Positions 36,844-47,600 of a stretch of 64,000 nucleotides of DNA are shown piece after piece. The translations under genes and the position numbers were made by a program. Under the pieces are notes generated by a model. The model worked only from the letters and a program-made list of their open reading frames with translations. It was not told the origin of the DNA and ran no database searches. Position 1 is the first letter of the stretch; the number at the start of each line of letters is the position of its first letter. Location of the stretch: positions 308,802-372,801 of the forward strand of contig NZ_FKBS01000014.1 in NCBI RefSeq assembly GCF_900078315.1, written 5' to 3'. Origin of the DNA: Bordetella ansorpii. Lineage in GTDB: Bacteria > Pseudomonadota > Gammaproteobacteria > Burkholderiales > Burkholderiaceae_B.

Positions 36844-36969
36844 ATGTGGTACTTCTCCTGGATCCTGGGCCTGAGCCTGGCTTGCATCTTCGGCATCGTC
36901 AACGCGATGTGGTTCGAGCTGCGCGAAGGCCATGCGCATGATCCCCTGAACCTGCCGCCCGAAGAGTAA
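36844..36969 (+). CDS. cydX: Cytochrome bd small subunit CydX
   Basis: 41-residue single-span subunit that stabilises the haems of the bd oxidase. Translation from ATG 36844 gives MWYFSWILGLSLACIFGIVN, then AMWFELREGHAHDPLNLPPE and a final Glu. The MWYFxWILG start is the CydX signature seen in E. coli. GAGGAG lies upstream (TTGAGGAGCTTCGACC). 16 bases after cydB and directly before cydD, so part of the operon. Easily missed because of size. Confidence 0.93.
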   Translation: MWYFSWILGLSLACIFGIVNAMWFELREGHAHDPLNLPPEE

Positions 36970-36973
36970 GACC

Positions 36974-38791
36974 GTGAGCAGCCCGTCCGGCATCGAGCAC
37001 GATCCCTCGGCCGCATTGGGCCGGCCCACGCGGGCGCAAACGCGCTGGCTGGGCGGCCTGGCCCGCACCGCACGCGTGCCGTTGGCATTGGCCGCCGGCG
37101 CGCCGCTGCTGGGCGGCGTGCTGCTGGTGGCGCAGGCCTGGCTGCTGGCGCGCGTGCTGGACGCGGCCATCGCGCGGGGCGCGCCGCGCGCCGAGCTCAT
37201 CGGTTCGCTGGCCGCCATTGCCGCGCTGATCCTGGCGCGGGCGGGCCTGGCCTGGCTGGCCGAGCGCGCCGGGGCGCAGGCCGCCGAGCGCATCAAGCGC
37301 CAGGTACGCCAGGCCCTGTTCGCCCGCCTGCTGAACGCCGGCCCGCAATGGACGCGCCAGCGCGCGTCCGGCGAGCTGTCCAGCGCGGTGGTCGACCAGG
37401 TCGAGGCGCTGGACGGTTTCTTCGCGCGCTATCTGCCTTCGATGGGAGCGGCCGCCGTACTGCCCGTGGCGTTCTCGGTCGTGCTGCTGCCGGTGGACGT
37501 GGTGTCCGGCCTGCTGCTGCTGGTCACGGCGCCGCTGATCCCCCTGTTCATGGCGCTGGTGGGGTGGGGCGCGGAAGCCGCCAGCCGCCGCCACATGCGC
37601 GCCTTTGCCCGCCTGTCGGGCTTCTTCGCCGACCGTTTGCGCGGCCTGTCCACATTGAAGCTGCACGGCCGTGCCGAGGCGGAAGCCCAGGCCGTGGCCG
37701 AAGCCAGCTCGGCGTTGCGCGAACGGACCATGGCGGTGCTGCGCATCGCCTTTCTTTCCTCCGCCGTGCTGGAATTCTTTGCCGCCTTGGGCGTGGCCGG
37801 CGTGGCGGTGTATATCGGCCTGACGTATCTGGGGTATCTGGACGTGCGCAGCCAGGCGCTGACGCTGCAGGCCGGTTTCTTCTGTCTGTTGATGGCGCCC
37901 GAGGTGTATGCCCCGCTGCGCCTGTTCGCCGCCCACTATCACGACCGCGCCGCCGCGCGCGCTGCCGTCACGCAGATCGAGCAGGCGTTCGACGGCTTGC
38001 CGGGCAGCGAGCCCGTGGCTGCCGGTGCGGCCGATGCCCAGGCCGCCACCGAAGCGGCCGGCGCGGTGCAGGCCGTGGCTGCGCGCGCCGGCCCGTCTTG
38101 CGCCATGCCGCCGCGCGCGGCCCGCTGTGCCTCGCGGCTGCAGGTGCACGGGCTGACGGTCTCCGTGCCCGGCCGTGGCCAACCCATCTTGAACGAACTG
38201 GATCTGGCGCTGGCCCCCGGCGAGCACGTGGCCTTGATGGGCGCCAGCGGCGTGGGCAAGACCACGCTGCTCGAAGCCCTGTGCCGCCTGCGTGAAACCT
38301 CCGGCGCCATCGCGCTCGACGGCCTGGCGCTGTCCGAGTGGGACGAGGCCGGGCTGCGCAGCCGCGTGGCGCTGATCGGCCAGAAGCCGTATCTGTTCGA
38401 AGGCACCATCGCCGACAACATCCGCCTGGCACGGCCCGATGCCAGCGCGCAGGACGTGGCCGATGCCGCGCACCGTGCCTGCGTGATGGAGTTCGCCCAG
38501 GCCATGCCGCGAGGCCTGGACACGCGCCTGGCCAGCCGCGGACGCGGCCTGTCGGGCGGGCAGGCGCAGCGCGTGGCGCTGGCGCGCCTGTTCCTGCGCG
38601 ATCCGGGCCTGATCCTGCTGGACGAGCCCACGGCGCACCTGGATGCCGGCACGCAGACACGTGTGCTCGATGAACTGCTGGCGTTCGCGCAGGGCCGCAC
38701 CGTGCTGATGGCCACGCACGCCGAAGCGGTCGCCAGCCGCCTGCCGCGCCGCCTGGTGCTGCGGTCGGGCAAGTGGGTGGAGGTGGCATGA
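36974..38791 (+). CDS. cydD: Thiol-reductant ABC exporter CydD
   Basis: Half of the heterodimeric exporter that moves cysteine/glutathione (or supplies haem) to the periplasm for bd oxidase assembly. 605 residues starting at GTG 36974, four bases after cydX. Six-segment membrane domain, then the nucleotide-binding domain with Walker [21 protein letters not shown], signature [15 protein letters not shown] and Walker [13 protein letters not shown]. Between the domains (about residues 340-385) is an Ala-rich insert with several Cys. Overlaps cydC by four bases. Confidence 0.94.
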   Translation: MSSPSGIEHDPSAALGRPTRAQTRWLGGLARTARVPLALAAGAPLLGGVLLVAQAWLLARVLDAAIARGAPRAELIGSLAAIAALILARAGLAWLAERAGAQAAERIKRQVRQALFARLLNAGPQWTRQRASGELSSAVVDQVEALDGFFARYLPSMGAAAVLPVAFSVVLLPVDVVSGLLLLVTAPLIPLFMALVGWGAEAASRRHMRAFARLSGFFADRLRGLSTLKLHGRAEAEAQAVAEASSALRERTMAVLRIAFLSSAVLEFFAALGVAGVAVYIGLTYLGYLDVRSQALTLQAGFFCLLMAPEVYAPLRLFAAHYHDRAAARAAVTQIEQAFDGLPGSEPVAAGAADAQAATEAAGAVQAVAARAGPSCAMPPRAARCASRLQVHGLTVSVPGRGQPILNELDLALAPGEHVALMGASGVGKTTLLEALCRLRETSGAIALDGLALSEWDEAGLRSRVALIGQKPYLFEGTIADNIRLARPDASAQDVADAAHRACVMEFAQAMPRGLDTRLASRGRGLSGGQAQRVALARLFLRDPGLILLDEPTAHLDAGTQTRVLDELLAFAQGRTVLMATHAEAVASRLPRRLVLRSGKWVEVA

Positions 38792-40497
38792 GCCCATCCC
38801 CATCGCAACCCGTCACCCGGCGCGGCCGCCTGCGCGCCCTGTACCTGCGCCGCTGGCGCAGCCTGTCCGCCGCCTTGCTGCTGGCCCTGGTCACCGTGGC
38901 GGCGGGCACGGGCCTGCTGGGCGTGTCGGGCTGGTTTCTGACCGGCGCGGCGCTGGCCGGTGCAGGTTCCGCGTTCAATCTCTTCGTGCCGTCCGCGATG
39001 GTGCGCGGGCTGTCCTTCCTGCGCATCGGCGCGCGCTATGCCGAACGCCTGGTGGGCCATGCGGCCACGCTGCATCTGCTGGCCGACCTGCGCGGCTCGG
39101 TGTTCCGTGCGCTGATCCGCCTGTCGCCGCGCCAACTGGCGCGCTACCGCGGCGGCGACCTGATCGCGCGCCTGACGGGCGACGTGGATGCGCTGGACAC
39201 CATCTTCCTGTTCGTCGCGGCGCCCGTGGCAACCGCCCTGCTGGGCGGCACGGTGCTGTCGCTGGTGGTGGGCTGGTGGTTGCCGGCTGCCGGCCTGGCC
39301 GTGGCCCTGGCGCTGTTCACGGCCTGCGTGCTGGTGCCGCTGCTGCTGGTGAGAGCCTCGAAGCGCCCCGGCGCCGCCTTGCAGGAAAGCGCCGCGGGCC
39401 TGCGCTCGGCGGTGCTGGATGCGGTCGAAGGCCATGCCGACATCACCGCCATGCACGCCGCGGCGCCCGCGCAGCAGCGTTTCGAGGCCCTGTGCCTGGA
39501 AGCCGGGCGGGCGCGCCAACGGCAGGCGCGCATTGCGGCCGCCGGCCAATGGATGCTGCAGGCCGCCGCGGGCGCCGCCATGCTGTCGGTGCTGTGGGTG
39601 GGCCTGGGCGGCCTGTCCGACGGGACGATTTCCGGGCCTTTGATGGCCGGCCTGCTGCTGGCCACCATCGGTATCTTCGAGGTGGCGGGCCCGGTGATGC
39701 GCGGTGTGTCGCGCCTGGGCGCGGCACGCGCCGCCGCCGCGCGTATCCGCGACATCGTTGCCGCCGAGCCCGATCTGCAGGACGTCGCCTTGCCGCAGCC
39801 GCTGCCCGTGACGGGCGACCTGCAGGCGCATGGCCTGCGCTACGCCTATCCCGATGCGGCCCCCGGCGCATGGGTGCTGGATGGCGCCGACCTGCGCGTG
39901 GCGCCGGGCGAACGGGTCGCCATCGAGGGCGCCAGCGGATCGGGCAAGTCCACGCTGCTGCATCTGCTGCTGCGCCTGGACGATCCGTTGGATGGACGCA
40001 TCACCTACGGGGGCTGCGACGTGCGGCAATGCGCCCAGCAGGCGCTGCACCAGCGCATCGCGCTGCTCTCGCAGGATTCCCCCGTTTTCCTGGGCACCAT
40101 CCGCACCAATCTGCTGGTCGGCGATGCGCAGGCCGGCGATGCCGCGCTGTGGGCGGCGCTGGCCGCCGCGCGGCTGGACGACTTCGTGCGTGGCCTGCCG
40201 CAGGGCCTGGACACCTGGGTGGGCGAGACCGGCGCCGGCCTGTCGGCGGGCCAGGCCCGCCGCCTGTGCCTGGCGCGCGTCGTGCTGTCGCCGGCCGCGG
40301 TGCTGTTGCTGGACGAGCCCACCGCGGGCCTGGATGCCGCGACCGAGGCCGCCTTCCTGCGCGACCTGGGCCAGGCGGTGCGGGGCCGCACCGTCGTGCT
40401 GGCCACCCATGCCGCGTTGCCGGAGGGCGCCGTGCACCGGCGTTTGCGGTTGCATGCGGGACGGCTGGCCGAAGGCCAGCCGGCGTCATTGGCTTGA
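38788..40497 (+). CDS. cydC: Thiol-reductant ABC exporter CydC
   Basis: Partner of CydD in the assembly exporter. 569 residues from ATG 38788, with GGAGG upstream and ATGA overlap with cydD. Membrane domain opening with [20 protein letters not shown], characteristic of CydC. Nucleotide-binding domain with [20 protein letters not shown], signature [15 protein letters not shown] and [15 protein letters not shown]. Last gene of cydABXDC; a TATAGT box before apt suggests separate expression of the next gene. Confidence 0.94.
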   Translation: MSPSPSQPVTRRGRLRALYLRRWRSLSAALLLALVTVAAGTGLLGVSGWFLTGAALAGAGSAFNLFVPSAMVRGLSFLRIGARYAERLVGHAATLHLLADLRGSVFRALIRLSPRQLARYRGGDLIARLTGDVDALDTIFLFVAAPVATALLGGTVLSLVVGWWLPAAGLAVALALFTACVLVPLLLVRASKRPGAALQESAAGLRSAVLDAVEGHADITAMHAAAPAQQRFEALCLEAGRARQRQARIAAAGQWMLQAAAGAAMLSVLWVGLGGLSDGTISGPLMAGLLLATIGIFEVAGPVMRGVSRLGAARAAAARIRDIVAAEPDLQDVALPQPLPVTGDLQAHGLRYAYPDAAPGAWVLDGADLRVAPGERVAIEGASGSGKSTLLHLLLRLDDPLDGRITYGGCDVRQCAQQALHQRIALLSQDSPVFLGTIRTNLLVGDAQAGDAALWAALAAARLDDFVRGLPQGLDTWVGETGAGLSAGQARRLCLARVVLSPAAVLLLDEPTAGLDAATEAAFLRDLGQAVRGRTVVLATHAALPEGAVHRRLRLHAGRLAEGQPASLA

Positions 40498-40550
40498 GCG
40501 ATCCGCGCGGGTATAGTGCGGGCTGCTTTGCCATTCCGGGGACGTCCACC

Positions 40551-41105
40551 ATGCAGACCGATTACGCCGAAGTTGTACGGCGCACCATACGCAGCGTCCC
40601 CGACTGGCCCTCGCCAGGCGTGATGTTCCGCGACATCACGCCCGTGCTGCAGGATCCGCGCACCTTCCGTGCCCTGATCGATCTCTTCGTCTATCGCTAC
40701 ATGCGCCAGCGGCTCGACCTGGTCGCGGGCGTCGATGCGCGCGGCTTCATCCTGGGCAGCGTGCTGGCCTATGAACTGAACCTGGGGTTCGTGCCCGTGC
40801 GCAAGAAGGGCAAGCTGCCGTTCCGCACCGTGGCCGAATCCTATTCGCTGGAATACGGCAATGCCACCGTCGAGATGCATACGGATGCGGTGCGCACCGG
40901 CCAGCGCGTGCTGCTGGTCGACGACCTGATCGCCACCGGCGGCACCATGTTGGCGGCCATCAAGCTGTTGCAGCGCCTGGGCGCCAATGTGGTCGAGGCG
41001 GCTGCCGTCATCGACCTGCCCGAGCTGGGCGGCTCCAGGCAGATCGCCGCCACGGGAACGCCGCTGTACACGGTCTGTCAGTTCGGCGCCGAAGACCCGG
41101 TCTGA
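40551..41105 (+). CDS. apt: Adenine phosphoribosyltransferase
   Basis: Salvages adenine to AMP using PRPP. 184 residues from ATG 40551; the open frame continues 5' inside cydC but is not homologous. PRPP-binding motif [20 protein letters not shown]. Upstream segments [20 protein letters not shown] and [17 protein letters not shown] are typical Apt. A TATAGT hexamer 40 bases before the ATG may be its -10. Confidence 0.95.
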   Translation: MQTDYAEVVRRTIRSVPDWPSPGVMFRDITPVLQDPRTFRALIDLFVYRYMRQRLDLVAGVDARGFILGSVLAYELNLGFVPVRKKGKLPFRTVAESYSLEYGNATVEMHTDAVRTGQRVLLVDDLIATGGTMLAAIKLLQRLGANVVEAAAVIDLPELGGSRQIAATGTPLYTVCQFGAEDPV

Positions 41106-41121
41106 TTGCCGGGCACAGGAT

Positions 41122-41143
41122 GCGCGCGGTTGCCGCGCGCTTT
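41122..41143. terminator. Convergent terminator after apt
   Basis: GCGCGCGG (41122-41129), loop TTG, CCGCGCGC (41133-41140), then TTT. Between apt and the convergent LysR gene. Confidence 0.65.
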
Positions 41144-41148
41144 GCCTC

Positions 41149-42039
41149 TCATGCCTCGTTCAGCCTGGGCTGGATGAAATCCAGGAACGCGCGCGTCTTG
41201 GCGGGGATCATGCGGGAAGGCAGCAGCGCGAACAGCGGCAGCGGCGTCAGCGCCCAGTCGGGCAGCACGCGCACCAGGCCGCTCTGCGTGATGGCGCGTT
41301 CCATGGCCTCGAACACCAGCAGCGGGGTGATACCCAGCCCCTGGCTGGCCAGGCGTCCCAGCATGCCGACGTTGTTGGCCGCCAGGCGGCCCGAGACCTG
41401 CACGCGTTCGACCTTTTCGCCCGAGTGCAGCACCCAGTAGGACATCACGTCCGTCATCGCCGGCCGCAGGCATTCGTGGTGGCTCAGGTCGGACGGCGTG
41501 CGCGGCTCGCCGTAGCGTTCCAGGTAGGCGGGCGAGGCGTACAGGTGTTGCGTCATCAGTACGATCTGCCGTGCGATCAGGCTGGAGTCCGGCTGCTGGC
41601 CGAAGCGCAGCACCAGATCGTACGGATTGCTGATCGGATCGATGGGCCGCATGCTCAGGTCGAAATCGCACTCGATGTCGGGGTACTGGGCGCGGAATTC
41701 GCGGATCACCACCGGCAGGAACAACTGTGCCAGGCTGGTGGGCATCGAGATACGCAGGCGGCCCTTGGGCTGCGCGGCCATGTCCAGCAATTGCTCGTGC
41801 GCGACGCGAGCCTCTTCCACGATGTGGCGGCAGCGCTCGAAATACACGGCGCCGGCTTCGGTCAGGTCGATGCGGCGGGTGCTACGGTTCAGCAGGCGCA
41901 TGCCGATGCCGCGCTCGAGCTCGGTGACGCGGCGCGACAGCGTGGACGTCGGAATGCCCAACGCCTCGGCGGCATGGCTGAAGTTCTTGCGTTTGGCGAC
42001 TTCGACAAACAGGGCGATGTCGTTTAGCTGGATATCCAT
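41149..42039 (-). CDS. LysR-family transcriptional regulator (CrgA-like)
   Basis: 296-residue LysR protein. N-terminal winged helix: NDIALFVEVAKRKNFSHAAE then ALGIPTSTLSRRVTELERG. The effector domain starts GRLRISMPTSLAQLFLPVVI. The branch with FDLSMRPIDPISNPYDLVLR is the CrgA/DntR-neighbour group common in Burkholderiales. No adjacent divergent target is obvious; the 256 bases upstream (42040-42295) end in the ilvA terminator. Target and ligand unknown. Confidence 0.88.
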   Translation of the reverse strand: MDIQLNDIALFVEVAKRKNFSHAAEALGIPTSTLSRRVTELERGIGMRLLNRSTRRIDLTEAGAVYFERCRHIVEEARVAHEQLLDMAAQPKGRLRISMPTSLAQLFLPVVIREFRAQYPDIECDFDLSMRPIDPISNPYDLVLRFGQQPDSSLIARQIVLMTQHLYASPAYLERYGEPRTPSDLSHHECLRPAMTDVMSYWVLHSGEKVERVQVSGRLAANNVGMLGRLASQGLGITPLLVFEAMERAITQSGLVRVLPDWALTPLPLFALLPSRMIPAKTRAFLDFIQPRLNEA

Positions 42040-42251
42040 CTGGCGACCTTCTTGGTGCAGCGGGCATTGGCGCCTCTTTTGTATGTAATGGATGATATCC
42101 CGGCAAATATTTCCACAGATGGAATAAAGTTTGCAAAAGCGAGGGTTTTTACTGGGGCGTCCCGGGCGGTATTCAATCTGTTGTCAATCGGCAACCCTGC
42201 TCGGCAGGCGTGCGCCGGTGCGATCGAACGCCGGCCGACCCGCGATACGGG

Positions 42252-42280
42252 CAAAAGAAAACGGGGCCTTGCGGCCCCGT
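42252..42280 (-). terminator. Intrinsic terminator of ilvA
   Basis: Read on the minus strand: ACGGGGCC, loop GCAA, GGCCCCGT, then TTTCTTTTG. An 8-bp perfect stem 16 bases past the ilvA stop. Confidence 0.85.
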
Positions 42281-42295
42281 CGTCGTGTGCTTGCC

Positions 42296-43804
42296 TTACA
42301 GGAACAGCTTGTAGGCAGGGTTGTCGGTCTCGTTCCAGTGCGGATAGCCCAGTTCCGTCACGAAGGTCTTGAACTGCTTCTTGTCGGACGGCGGCACCTG
42401 GATGCCGATCAGGATGCGGCCGTAGTCGGCACCCTGGTTGCGGTAGTGGAACAGGCTGATGTTCCAGTCGGGGTTCATCGCGTTGAGGAAACGCATCAAC
42501 GCGCCAGGGCGCTCGGGGAATTCGAAGCGGTACAGCAGCTCGTTCTCCGCCAGGCGCGAGCGCCCGCCGACCATGTGGCGCAAGTGCGTCTTGGCCATTT
42601 CGTCGTGCGTCAGGTCCAGCGTGTCGAAGCCGCTTTTCCGGAAGTGCGTGGCGATCTTGGCGGGCTCGTTGGGCGAGGACACCTGCAGGCCCACGAACAC
42701 GTGCGCGCGATCGGCATCCGAGATGCGGTAGTTGAATTCGGTGACGCTGCGGTTGCCCACCAGCTCGCAGAAGCGGCGGAAGCTGCCGCGTTGCTCGGGC
42801 ATGGTCACGGCGAACACGGCCTCGCGCATTTCACCGACCTCGGCGCGTTCGGACACGAAGCGCAGACGGTCGAAGTTCATGTTGGCGCCGCACGCGACGG
42901 CGACCAGCGTCTTGCCCTTGAGCTTGTGCTGCGCGGCGTACTGCTTGGCCCCGGCCAGGGCCATGGCGCCCGAGGGTTCCAGCACGCTGCGCGTATCCTG
43001 GAAGACGTCCTTGATGGCCGCGCAGATGGCGTCGGTGTTGACCACCACGAAGTCGTCGACGTACTTGCGCGTCAGGCGGAACGTTTCGGCGCCCACCAGC
43101 TTGACCGCGGTGCCGTCCGAGAACAGGCCCACGTCGTTCAGTTGCACGCGGCGGCCGGCGCGCACGCTGCGCACCATGGCGTCGGAATCCTCGGTCTGCA
43201 CGCCGATGATCTTGATCTCGGGACGCAGTTGCTTCACGTAGGCGGCCACGCCGGAGATCAGGCCGCCGCCGCCGATGGCCACGAAGATCGCCTCGATGTC
43301 GCCGGGATGCTGGCGCAGGATTTCCATGCCCACCGTACCCTGTCCGGCGATCACGTCGGGATCGTCGAAGGGGTGCACGAAGGTCAGCTTCTCGGTCTTT
43401 TCCAGCTGTTTCGCGTGTTCGTAGGCGTCGGTGAAGCTTTCACCGGCCAGCACCGTTTCACCGCCCAGGCGGCGCACCGCCTCGACCTTGACTTCGGGCG
43501 TGGTGGTCGGCATGACGATCACCGCACGGCAGCCCAGGCGGCTGGCGGCCAGCGCCACGCCCTGGGCGTGATTGCCCGCCGAGGCGGCGATGACGCCGCG
43601 GCCCAGTGCCGCCGGCGTCAGGTGGGCCATCTTGTTGTACGCCCCGCGCAGCTTGAAGCTGAACACCGCCTGCGTATCCTCGCGCTTGAGCATCACCGTG
43701 TTCGAAATTCGCTGCGACAACAGCGTGGCGGTTTCGAGGGGGGATTCGATGGCGACGTCGTAGACCTTGGAGGTCAGGATGCGTTTGAGGTAGTCGGTGG
43801 ACAT
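42296..43804 (-). CDS. ilvA: Threonine ammonia-lyase, biosynthetic
   Basis: PLP enzyme making 2-oxobutyrate for isoleucine. 502 residues from ATG 43804; the reading frame is open further 5' without homology. PLP lysine in FSFKLRGAYNKM, Gly loop VAIGGGGLISGVAAYV and SAGNHAQGVALAASRLG. Two ACT-like regulatory subdomains fill residues from about 330, as in the isoleucine-inhibited form. Divergent from the YqaA gene. Confidence 0.95.
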   Translation of the reverse strand: MSTDYLKRILTSKVYDVAIESPLETATLLSQRISNTVMLKREDTQAVFSFKLRGAYNKMAHLTPAALGRGVIAASAGNHAQGVALAASRLGCRAVIVMPTTTPEVKVEAVRRLGGETVLAGESFTDAYEHAKQLEKTEKLTFVHPFDDPDVIAGQGTVGMEILRQHPGDIEAIFVAIGGGGLISGVAAYVKQLRPEIKIIGVQTEDSDAMVRSVRAGRRVQLNDVGLFSDGTAVKLVGAETFRLTRKYVDDFVVVNTDAICAAIKDVFQDTRSVLEPSGAMALAGAKQYAAQHKLKGKTLVAVACGANMNFDRLRFVSERAEVGEMREAVFAVTMPEQRGSFRRFCELVGNRSVTEFNYRISDADRAHVFVGLQVSSPNEPAKIATHFRKSGFDTLDLTHDEMAKTHLRHMVGGRSRLAENELLYRFEFPERPGALMRFLNAMNPDWNISLFHYRNQGADYGRILIGIQVPPSDKKQFKTFVTELGYPHWNETDNPAYKLFL

Positions 43805-43949
43805 GGAAGCGCGTTGTGCGGAATAGGCATGAGCCGGCGCCCCGCGCCGACCGGCTCGCCAGAGTAGCACAGCCCGTGACAGGGTCTTTCCGGCAGGCCC
43901 GCCCGGCTTGTCGGTGGCCTGCACCCCTGCGGCTACACTGGTCGGCACC

Positions 43950-44504
43950 ATGGAACAGACCCTGCTCGCCGCGATCCACACGGTGCTGGGATGGCTGGCG
44001 TTGCCCGAGATCGGGCTGTCCGCCATCTTCTTCGTCAGCTTCGTCTCGGCCACCCTGCTGCCGCTGGGTTCCGAGCCTGCCGTCTATGCCTATGTGAAGG
44101 TCTCGCCGGACATGTTCTGGCCGGCCATCCTGATCGCCACCGTCGGCAATACGCTGGGCGGGCTGGTCAACTATGCGATGGGGTGGGGCGCGCATCGCGG
44201 CGTGGAACGTTGGCGAGAGCGGCATGGACACGATCCAGCCGAAGGCGTGCCCGAAGACGGCGAACCCAAGGACATGATGAAGGGCCGCTGGCACGCCAAG
44301 GCCCGCGCCTGGCTGACGCGCCTGGGTCCCCCCGCGCTGCTGCTGGCCTGGCTGCCCGTGGTGGGCGATCCGATGTGCGCGGTGGCCGGCTGGCTGCGCC
44401 TGGCGTTCTGGCCGTGCGTCGTCTACATGGCCATCGGCAAGTTCCTGCGCTACCTCACCATGACGGCCGGCCTGTTGTGGGCCACGTCGGGCGTGCACTT
44501 CTAG
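43950..44504 (+). CDS. YqaA/DedA-like inner-membrane protein
   Basis: Small SNARE-associated (VTT) family membrane protein. 184 residues from ATG 43950. Hydrophobic segments flank FFVSFVSATLLPLGSEPAVY and IATVGNTLGGLVNYAMGWGA; later a charged loop (residues about 90-115) and LLAWLPVVGDPMCAVAGWLR. The latter matches the YqaA branch, lacking the long N-terminal part of DedA. Function unproven; relatives are tied to lipid scrambling or membrane homeostasis. Confidence 0.85.
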   Translation: MEQTLLAAIHTVLGWLALPEIGLSAIFFVSFVSATLLPLGSEPAVYAYVKVSPDMFWPAILIATVGNTLGGLVNYAMGWGAHRGVERWRERHGHDPAEGVPEDGEPKDMMKGRWHAKARAWLTRLGPPALLLAWLPVVGDPMCAVAGWLRLAFWPCVVYMAIGKFLRYLTMTAGLLWATSGVHF

Positions 44505-44673
44505 CCGTGTTGCGGGATGAATGCCGGGAAATCCGTCATCATCCGGAAAAATCCGGCAACGTCAGGCTACGAGCGCTTTCATGGCGCTTAAAGCCCGGTC
44601 GTAACAGTTCTCGCCGCGTCTGTTTCCGGTAATGACATAAAATGGGTTTTTAAGGGCCCTCCCCGCTGCTTCC

Positions 44674-47600
44674 ATGAACGCCCCTCTTGCCAGCCAAGTC
44701 CTTGCGGCAACCCCCGTGGCCGCCGGCGCGCGCCTGCGCGAAATCCCCTACAACTACACCTCGTTCTCCGATCGCGAAGTGGTCTCGCGGCTACTGGGCG
44801 AAGATGCCTGGCAACTGCTGTCAGACCTGCGCGGCGAGCGCCGCACCGGCCGGTCCGCGCGCATGCTCTACGAGGTGTTGGGCGACATCTGGGTCGTGCG
44901 CCGCAATCCCTACCTGCAGGACGACCTGCTGGACAACCCCAAGCGCCGCAAGCTGCTGATCGAGGCCCTGCATCATCGCCTGCGCGAGATCGACAAGCGC
45001 CGCGCGCCGGGGTCCGGCGAGGCCGGCCACGATGCCAAGGTCGTCGAACTGCTGTCGCGCGGCCGCACCGCGGTGGCCGAGTTCGAACAGCAGTTCGAGC
45101 AGACCGAGCACCTGCGCCGCGAAGCGCTGCGCGTGCTGGGCCGCCTCACCGCGCGCGGCAACATCAAGTTCGATGGCCTGTCGCGCGTCTCGCACGTCAC
45201 CGACGCCACCGACTGGCGCGTGGAATATCCCTTCGTCGTGCTCACGCCCGACCACGAGGAAGAGATCGCGCCGCTGGTGCGCGCCTGTATCGAGCTGAAC
45301 CTCACCATCGTGCCGCGTGGCGGCGGCACCGGCTACACCGGCGGCGCCATTCCGCTGACGTGGAAATCGGCCGTCATCAACACCGAGAAATTCGATGCGC
45401 TGGGCGCGGTCGAGTCCTGTATGCTGCCCGGCCTGACCGAGCCCGTGGGCGTCATCGCCACTGGCGCGGGCGTGGTCACCAAGCGCGTGGCCGAAGCGGC
45501 CGAGCAGGCGGGCTACGTGTTCGCCGTCGATCCCACCTCCGCCGAGGCGTCCTGTATCGGCGGCAACATCGCCATGAACGCCGGCGGCAAGAAAGCCCTG
45601 CTGTGGGGCACCGCGCTGGACAACCTGGCCTGGTGGCGCATGGTCGATCCCGACGGCAACTGGCTCGAAGTCACGCGCCTGGACCACAACATGGGCAAGA
45701 TCCATGACGTGGACGTGGCCCGCTTCGAGGTCAAGTGGTTCGACGGCGCCGGCAAGCCCGGCGAGCGCCTGCTGCGCAGCGAAACCCTCGAAATCGAAGG
45801 CAGGCGTTTCCGCAAGGTCGGCCTGGGCAAGGACGTCACCGACAAGTTCCTGGCGGGCCTGCCGGGCGTGCAGAAGGAAGGCTGCGACGGCCTCATCACG
45901 TCCGCGCGCTGGGTGCTGCACCGCATGCCCAAGTTCACGCGCACCGTCTGTCTGGAGTTCTTCGGCCAGGCACGCGACGCCGTGCCGTCCATCCTGGAAG
46001 TGAAGGGCTATCTGGACGGCGAGGGCAAGGCCCGTGGCGCCATCCTGGCCGGCCTGGAGCACCTGGACGAACGCTATCTGCGCGCCGTGGGCTACGCCAC
46101 CAAGAGCAAGCGTGGCACGCTGCCCAAGATGCTGCTCTTGGGCGACATCGTCGGCGACGACGAGAACGCCGTGGCCGCGGCCGCCAGCGAAGTGGTGCGC
46201 CTGGCCAATACGCGTCATGGCGAAGGCTTCATCGCCGTCAGCGCCGAGGCCCGCAAGAAATTCTGGGCCGATCGCGCCCGCACCGCCGCCATCTCGCGCC
46301 ACACCAACGCCTTCAAGATCAACGAAGACGTGGTGATCCCGCTGGGCCGCATGGGCGAGTACACGGACCATATCGAACGCATCAACATCGAGCTGTCCAC
46401 CGGTAACAAGCTGCGGCTGCTGGATGCCCTCGAAGCCTATCTGTCCGACCCGCTGCCGCTGGGCAAGCCCGAGGACGACGAGGACGCCGGCATCACCAGC
46501 AGCGACGTGCTGGCCGAGCGCACGCGCCAGGCCATCGAGATGCTGCATGCCGCGCGCCAGCGTTGGCAGTGGCTGCTGGACAACCTGGATCTGCCCCTGG
46601 CGCAGATGCTGCCCGAACTGCCCCGCTTGGGGCTGGCGCATCTGCAGGGCACGCTGTCCGAGCGCCTGGCGCGCCAGGCGCAGGCCCGCGTGTTCGACGT
46701 GGTGCAGGACCGCACCGTGCGCGTCTCGTGGCGCGCCGAAGTGCTGTCCAGCCTGCAGGGCCTGTTCCCCGGCAACGCGGGCAAGCCCATCCTGGATGGC
46801 CTGCGCGCCATCCACGCGCGCGTGCTGAAAAGCCGTGTGTTCGTGGCGCTGCACATGCACGCCGGCGACGGCAACGTGCACACCAACATCCCGGTCAACT
46901 CCGACGACTACGACATGCTGCAAGAGGCCCACCAGGCCGTCGAGCGCATCATGCAGATCGCGCGCGACCTGGATGGCGTCATCTCGGGCGAACACGGCAT
47001 CGGGCTGACCAAGTACGAATTCCTGACCGAGGAAGAGCTGGCGCCGTTCCAGGCGTACAAGCGCCGCATCGATCCCAACGGCCACTTCAACGCCGGCAAG
47101 CTGATGCCGGGCGCCGACCTGCGCCACGCCTGGACGCCCAGCTTCAACCTGATGGGCCACGAGTCGCTGATCATGCAGCAGAGCGAGATCGGCGCCATCT
47201 CGGCCTCGGTGAAAGACTGCCTGCGCTGCGGCAAGTGCAAGCCGGTGTGCGCCACGCACGTGCCGCGCGCCAACCTGCTGTACTCGCCGCGCAACAAGAT
47301 CCTGGCCACCTCGCTGCTGGTCGAGGCCTTCCTGTACGAAGAGCAGACCCGCCGCGGCGTCAGCCTGAAGCACTGGGAAGAGTTCGAGGACGTGGCCGAC
47401 CACTGCACGGTCTGCCACAAGTGCTACAACCCGTGCCCGGTCGACATCGACTTCGGCGACGTGTCGATGAACATGCGCGCGCTGCTGCGCCGCATGGGCC
47501 GCAAGTCGTTCAATCCCGGCACGTCGGCCGCCATGTTCTTCCTGAACGCGAAAGATCCGGCCACCATCAACGTCACCCGCCAGGCCATGGTGGGCGTGGG

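Noticed and set aside
37939-40455. 838-residue minus-strand frame across cydD and cydC
   Set aside because: Shadow of two ABC transporter genes; rich in Arg, Gln and His with no domain.
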